From positions 1 to 8,209 of the forward strand of contig JACQNW010000052.1 in NCBI GenBank assembly GCA_016202845.1: 8,209 nt of DNA, in the 5' to 3' direction. The notes beneath the pieces were generated by a model. It had not been told where the DNA came from, ran no database searches, and saw nothing but the letters and a program-made list of their open reading frames with translations. How positions within the stretch are numbered: the first letter of the stretch is position 1; each line of letters starts with the position of its first letter. Source of the DNA: Candidatus Aenigmatarchaeota archaeon. Lineage in GTDB: Archaea > Aenigmatarchaeota > Aenigmatarchaeia > GW2011-AR5. Below, in pieces: positions 5,472-8,209 of this stretch. A program made the position numbers and the translations under genes.

Positions 5472-6325
5472 GCCTGGTAGGCATATCTTACAAGTTCTTT
5501 GGCGATCTTAGCAATTACACTAGGCCTTATTTTTTAGATATCAATGAAGACTTGCATAAGGCCAATATCAACTTCACACTGGAAGAGTATGTTTCTGTTG
5601 CAATGTTCATAACATTTGTGACGTTTGCAGCGGAAATTTTCCTTTTCGTCTCGATATTTGCCTTATTTGCAGATGTATTTACAGCATTTCTTTTGGGATG
5701 CACTCTAAGCGCTACTGTTTCAGGGCTTTTATTCTTCCTGTTTTATACATATCCATCGACAGTTGCCAAATCTAGGGCAAACAAAATTAGAAAGGCGCTT
5801 CCTTTTGCAGCTGCTTATATGACAACAATTGCATCTTCTAGGTTGCATCCTATAACTATATTCAAAACACTTAGCAAATTCAAGGAATACGGCGAAGTGT
5901 CAGCAGAAGCTAGAAGTATTGTAAATGATGTTGAACTTTTTGGGATGAATTTTTCAACTGCGCTTAAAAAAAGGGCTAAAAAAACCCCGTCACAGGAGTT
6001 TGCAGAACTTTTATGGGGGTTGCATGCTGTTGTCATAGCTGGCGGTGACGTGCCTTCGTACTTGAGGAATAAAACAAATGAGCTTATGAATGATTATAGG
6101 CGAAGGATAAGAAAATATGCACAAGATCTTTCAGTTTACGTTGAAATATATATGACTCTAATAATAACAGGCTCCATATTTTTTATTGTCCTGTCATCGA
6201 CAATTTCATTAATTTCTGGCACACTTGGTACTGTAATGATCCAAACTTTTGTTGTCTTAGTCCTGCTGCCCTTGCTCTCTATAGCATTTATCCTGATAAC
6301 CAAAGGTGTGTCGCCTACAGAATAA
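5468..6325 (+). CDS. TadC/FlaJ-like pilus platform protein with one T2SSF domain (285 aa)
   Basis: This is an inner-membrane platform protein expected to sit on the ATPase and transmit its movement to pilins. Two hydrophobic segments (about 41-67 and 70-95) precede a cytoplasmic T2SSF (GspF) domain (about 108-230). That domain starts at R108-K-A-L-P-F-A and contains the characteristic H-A-V-V-I-A-G-G-D-V-P-S-Y-L stretch. Two further membrane segments (about 230-252 and 258-282) follow. FlaJ of the archaellum has about 550 residues, so this is a single-domain type like TadB/TadC or the methanogen EpdJ/EpdK. Its ATG overlaps the ATPase stop (ATGA), implying translational coupling. A second platform gene follows 46 bases later. 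The two probably form a heteromeric platform, which is inference from Tad and Epd systems. Confidence 0.9.
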   Translation: MSLVGISYKFFGDLSNYTRPYFLDINEDLHKANINFTLEEYVSVAMFITFVTFAAEIFLFVSIFALFADVFTAFLLGCTLSATVSGLLFFLFYTYPSTVAKSRANKIRKALPFAAAYMTTIASSRLHPITIFKTLSKFKEYGEVSAEARSIVNDVELFGMNFSTALKKRAKKTPSQEFAELLWGLHAVVIAGGDVPSYLRNKTNELMNDYRRRIRKYAQDLSVYVEIYMTLIITGSIFFIVLSSTISLISGTLGTVMIQTFVVLVLLPLLSIAFILITKGVSPTE

Positions 6326-6326
6326 A

Positions 6327-6332
6327 TTTTTT
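6327..6332 (+). terminator. T6 tract after the first platform gene
   Basis: Six T follow the first TadC-like gene almost immediately after its stop codon. Runs of T without a stem are common archaeal transcription terminators. Together with the TATA box a few bases further on, this suggests the operon may end here and a separate transcript begin. Confidence 0.35.
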
Positions 6333-6341
6333 ATATTAGGC

Positions 6342-6349
6342 TTTTATAT
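6342..6349 (+). promoter_or_regulatory. TATA box of the second platform gene
   Basis: TTTTATAT is centred at 6345.5, 26.5 bases before the ATG at 6372. This is the same spacing as at the pilin genes and fits a leaderless mRNA. It also favours the ATG at 6372 over the out-of-frame ATG at 6368. It gives the second platform gene its own promoter although it lies in line with the pilus operon. Confidence 0.55.
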
Positions 6350-6371
6350 GTAGAAACACGTCATAAAATGT

Positions 6372-7301
6372 ATGGAAGATATTTTTGTGCTTATAATAAG
6401 CGTATTTATTTTCCTTTTCCTGTTAGTGGCTGCATTGTTTTCAAACTCATTGACTATTGCATCTAATTTGATATTCATAGGGATTGTAATTTTGCTAGTT
6501 CCTACATCATTATTACGGGTATTCAAATACAGAAAATTCAAGGCGTATGAAAAAGTTTTCCCAATATTCTTAAGGGATGTTGCTGAAACATTGCAATCAG
6601 GTTCTACAATCTCCAATTCGATACAGGAATGCGAAAAAATCGATTATGGAAGTTTCAGTTCAGAAATCAAAAAAATGTCAAACCAGTTGAGCTGGAATAT
6701 ACCTGTTGACAAGGTGCTTGAAAGCTTTTCCATTCGTGTAAAAAGAAGCAAAATTCTAACCAGGTCTATAACTATTATAAGACAGGCAGAAAAATCCGGG
6801 GGTGATGTGGCCGAAGCAATGGAATCCCTTGCAGAAAACATACAGTCCCTTCGTGATGTACAGGAAGAAAAATCCATCTTGCTCAATCAGCAGATGCTTA
6901 TAATGTACGCAATATTCTTCATATTTCTTGGAATATCAATTGCAATCTTAAGATTTTTGATACCATTGTTCCAGACTCCTTCGAATGTAGGCGGCTTTGT
7001 GCTCCAAGGCTTTAATCAGAATCCTTGCGCAGCATGCGTATCAAGCTCTGATTTTGCCTGTTTTGGTTGCACCTCAATGTTTGCAGTATCAACCGTATTT
7101 GATTTTGGCGCCAAAGAAGAAACAGCAACATATTACAGATCACTGTTTTTCTCTATGATTGTCATACAGGGATTCTTTTCAGGCTTGATAGCCGGTCAGA
7201 TATCGTCAGACTCTTTGTCTGCAGGCATAAAACATAGCTTTGCCATGCTGCTGATAGGAGTGTTCATTTTCGTACTGATAATAAGGCTTGGTTTGGCCTA
7301 G
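6372..7301 (+). CDS. Second TadC/FlaJ-like pilus platform protein, with a four-cysteine loop (309 aa)
   Basis: The layout is two membrane segments (about 4-24 and 28-48), a cytoplasmic T2SSF domain (about 62-172), a membrane segment (174-198), a loop (199-255), and two more membrane segments (256-275 and 287-307). The T2SSF domain shows F66-L-R-D-V-A-E-T-L-Q-S-G and the conserved R137-Q-A-E-K-S-G-G-D-V-A-E-A-M. It pairs with the first platform protein and the ATPase in one apparatus. The loop holds C219-x2-C222-x7-C230-x2-C233 (bases 7026-7070). If the T2SSF domain is cytoplasmic, the loop faces outside, where two disulfides or a bound metal are possible. The first platform protein has no such cluster. 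There is no ribosome binding site upstream; a TATA box at leaderless spacing supports the start. Confidence 0.9.
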   Translation: MEDIFVLIISVFIFLFLLVAALFSNSLTIASNLIFIGIVILLVPTSLLRVFKYRKFKAYEKVFPIFLRDVAETLQSGSTISNSIQECEKIDYGSFSSEIKKMSNQLSWNIPVDKVLESFSIRVKRSKILTRSITIIRQAEKSGGDVAEAMESLAENIQSLRDVQEEKSILLNQQMLIMYAIFFIFLGISIAILRFLIPLFQTPSNVGGFVLQGFNQNPCAACVSSSDFACFGCTSMFAVSTVFDFGAKEETATYYRSLFFSMIVIQGFFSGLIAGQISSDSLSAGIKHSFAMLLIGVFIFVLIIRLGLA

Positions 7302-7330
7302 AATCACACTGTTGGGAAGAGATAATTTTT

Positions 7331-7792
7331 ATGCGCGCAAGTAATAATATTAATATTAATAAAATTGTAATAAGACAAGCACGAGTAAATGATTATGAAA
7401 TAGTAAAAGAACTTTTAGTAAAATCCAAACAAACAACTGGAAAGGTCTTTACAAGAAAAAGATTTGCAAATACATTACAAGATTTTGGTAAATATAATTT
7501 AGTCGCCCAGAAAGGAAAGACAGTGATAGGTTATGTGTTTGGTTATGACGATAGTGGTAAAAGTGGGAAACCTAAATTTTACGGCTATATGGGAAGGCTT
7601 GTAATCGATCCAAAATATAGAGGTATGGGAATAGGCAAAACTTTGGTTGATATTTGCTTGGGAAAATTTAAAAAATCAGGATACAAAATAATATTTGCAG
7701 GGGTCAAAAAAGATAACCTAGCTTCAAAAAACCTCTTTGAGAAACATGGATTTAGAGATGACGATATTATTTTACTTAGGTTTTTCGATTAA
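7331..7792 (+). CDS. GNAT-family N-acetyltransferase (153 aa)
   Basis: This transfers an acetyl group from acetyl-CoA to an amine; the substrate cannot be told. The single GNAT domain begins at I12-V-I-R-Q-A-R and spans the rest of the protein. The acetyl-CoA pyrophosphate-binding motif is V91-I-D-P-K-Y-R97-G-M-G-I-G102-K. It is followed by the expected V125-K-K-D-N129-L-A-S-K-N-L-F-E-K-H-G-F, typical of RimI-like and other small GNATs. Residues 4-11 (S-N-N-I-N-I-N-K) come from an A/T-only repetitive stretch and precede the fold; no other in-frame ATG is available. Codons are strongly A/T-ended with several TTA leucines, which hints weakly at separate origin. Its stop is three bases from the stop of the convergent NMD3-like gene. 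A functional link to the pilus genes is not indicated. Confidence 0.9.
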   Translation: MRASNNININKIVIRQARVNDYEIVKELLVKSKQTTGKVFTRKRFANTLQDFGKYNLVAQKGKTVIGYVFGYDDSGKSGKPKFYGYMGRLVIDPKYRGMGIGKTLVDICLGKFKKSGYKIIFAGVKKDNLASKNLFEKHGFRDDDIILLRFFD

Positions 7793-7795
7793 ATT

Positions 7796-8209
7796 TTACC
7801 TTATTGCATAATAATTCCTGTAAAGTTCTTTTCCTTTTTTCTTCCCTGCTAGTTTGAAAGATCGTTTGACTTCATATTTTTTCTGGAGGCCTTGGGATAC
7901 AGATGATGCAATCTTTTTGTCAATAATTTTTACATCATAGCCTTCCTTTAGTGTTTCTATGGATGTTATCTTGCCTTTCATGTGCTCCATTAATATTCTC
8001 AGTATCTTTTCCTTTTTCTCGCCTCTTACTTGTATAACCGCCTCATAATAATTGCCCCTTAACTTGATGCATTCTTGGCACATTCTGTCTGTTATAGATA
8101 TAAATATTTTTTTCGTTTCTTTCTTTTCTACATTTCTTTCTGCAAAACATCCATGCGCTATAACATCAACAGACATTTTATTTCCTACTTTTTTAGATTT
8201 TGTGTGTAC
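7796..8209 (-). CDS. nmd3: NMD3-like protein, C-terminal part (5' end beyond the window)
   Basis: The frame has an in-frame Met at 8176 but stays open upstream to the window edge, adding 11 codons. The gene is therefore probably cut, and the usual N-terminal zinc-binding cysteines would lie outside. Counted from that Met, C33-Q-E-C36-I-K-L-R-G-N-Y-Y-E-A-V-I-Q-V-R-G matches the NMD3 core, in which a CxxC is followed by 'yyEaiiQlRg'. The end G79-Y-D-V-K-I-I ... Y101-E-V-K-R-S-F-K-L-A-G ... Y119-R-N-Y-Y-A-I-R matches the end of archaeal NMD3. In eukaryotes NMD3 is the 60S ribosomal subunit export adaptor and binds the large subunit. Archaeal versions lack the export signals and presumably act in large-subunit maturation or quality control. 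It converges with the GNAT gene. Confidence 0.8.
   Translation of the reverse strand, partial: VHTKSKKVGNKMSVDVIAHGCFAERNVEKKETKKIFISITDRMCQECIKLRGNYYEAVIQVRGEKKEKILRILMEHMKGKITSIETLKEGYDVKIIDKKIASSVSQGLQKKYEVKRSFKLAGKKKGKELYRNYYAIR

Noticed and set aside
2566..7301. Archaellum (archaeal flagellum) operon
   Set aside because: There is no recognisable archaellin, FlaH, FlaC/D/E or full-length two-domain FlaJ. Two separate single-domain platform proteins fit Tad/Epd-like pili better.
7796..8176. NMD3-like protein as a complete 126-residue gene starting at 8176
   Set aside because: The frame is open to the window edge upstream of this Met, and known archaeal NMD3 proteins have N-terminal zinc-binding cysteines that are missing here.

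Overview
The window looks like a compact, AT-rich archaeal chromosome segment, probably from a DPANN-type or other little-studied lineage. Archaeal markers are an NMD3-family ribosome-export/quality-control homologue at the right edge, a FlaI/TadA-type secretion ATPase with two TadC-like platform proteins, pilin-like proteins with a K-G class III-type N-terminus, and A/T-rich TATA boxes centred about 26 bases upstream of several start codons with almost no 5' leader (leaderless mRNAs). The lineage cannot be fixed from this sequence alone.

Left part (1-2505): a secreted lipoprotein (minus strand) faces a small coiled-coil protein with a Pro/Arg/Met-rich tail (plus strand). The coiled-coil gene converges on, and overlaps by 9 bases, a polytopic membrane protein (minus strand) that contains an internal duplication and a nine-G homopolymer inside its coding sequence. 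A minimal DUF167/YggU-family protein follows on the plus strand.

Central part (2506-7301): an archaeal type IV pilus-like locus. Two pilin-like genes, both beginning ATG-AAA-GGC (MKG), diverge from one 52-base intergenic region. Its only TATA-like element, ATATATAT, lies exactly midway between the two start codons. The plus-strand pilin gene is followed after one base by the secretion ATPase, which overlaps the first TadC/GspF-type membrane protein by 4 bases (ATGA). A T6 tract and a new TATA box then precede a second TadC/GspF-type protein, which carries a C-x2-C-x7-C-x2-C cluster in a probably extracytoplasmic loop. The set of one ATPase, two single-domain platform proteins and several pilin-like proteins resembles bacterial Tad loci and the methanogen Epd pilus genes more than an archaellum operon. 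No prepilin peptidase is in the window.

Right part (7302-8209): a GNAT N-acetyltransferase (plus) converges, with three bases between stop codons, on the NMD3-like gene (minus), whose reading frame stays open to the window edge and is therefore cut off at its 5' end.

No tRNA, rRNA, CRISPR array, transposase or integrase was seen. The most notable items are the mirror-symmetric divergent pilin promoter, the cysteine cluster in the second platform protein, the duplicated membrane protein and its G9 tract.
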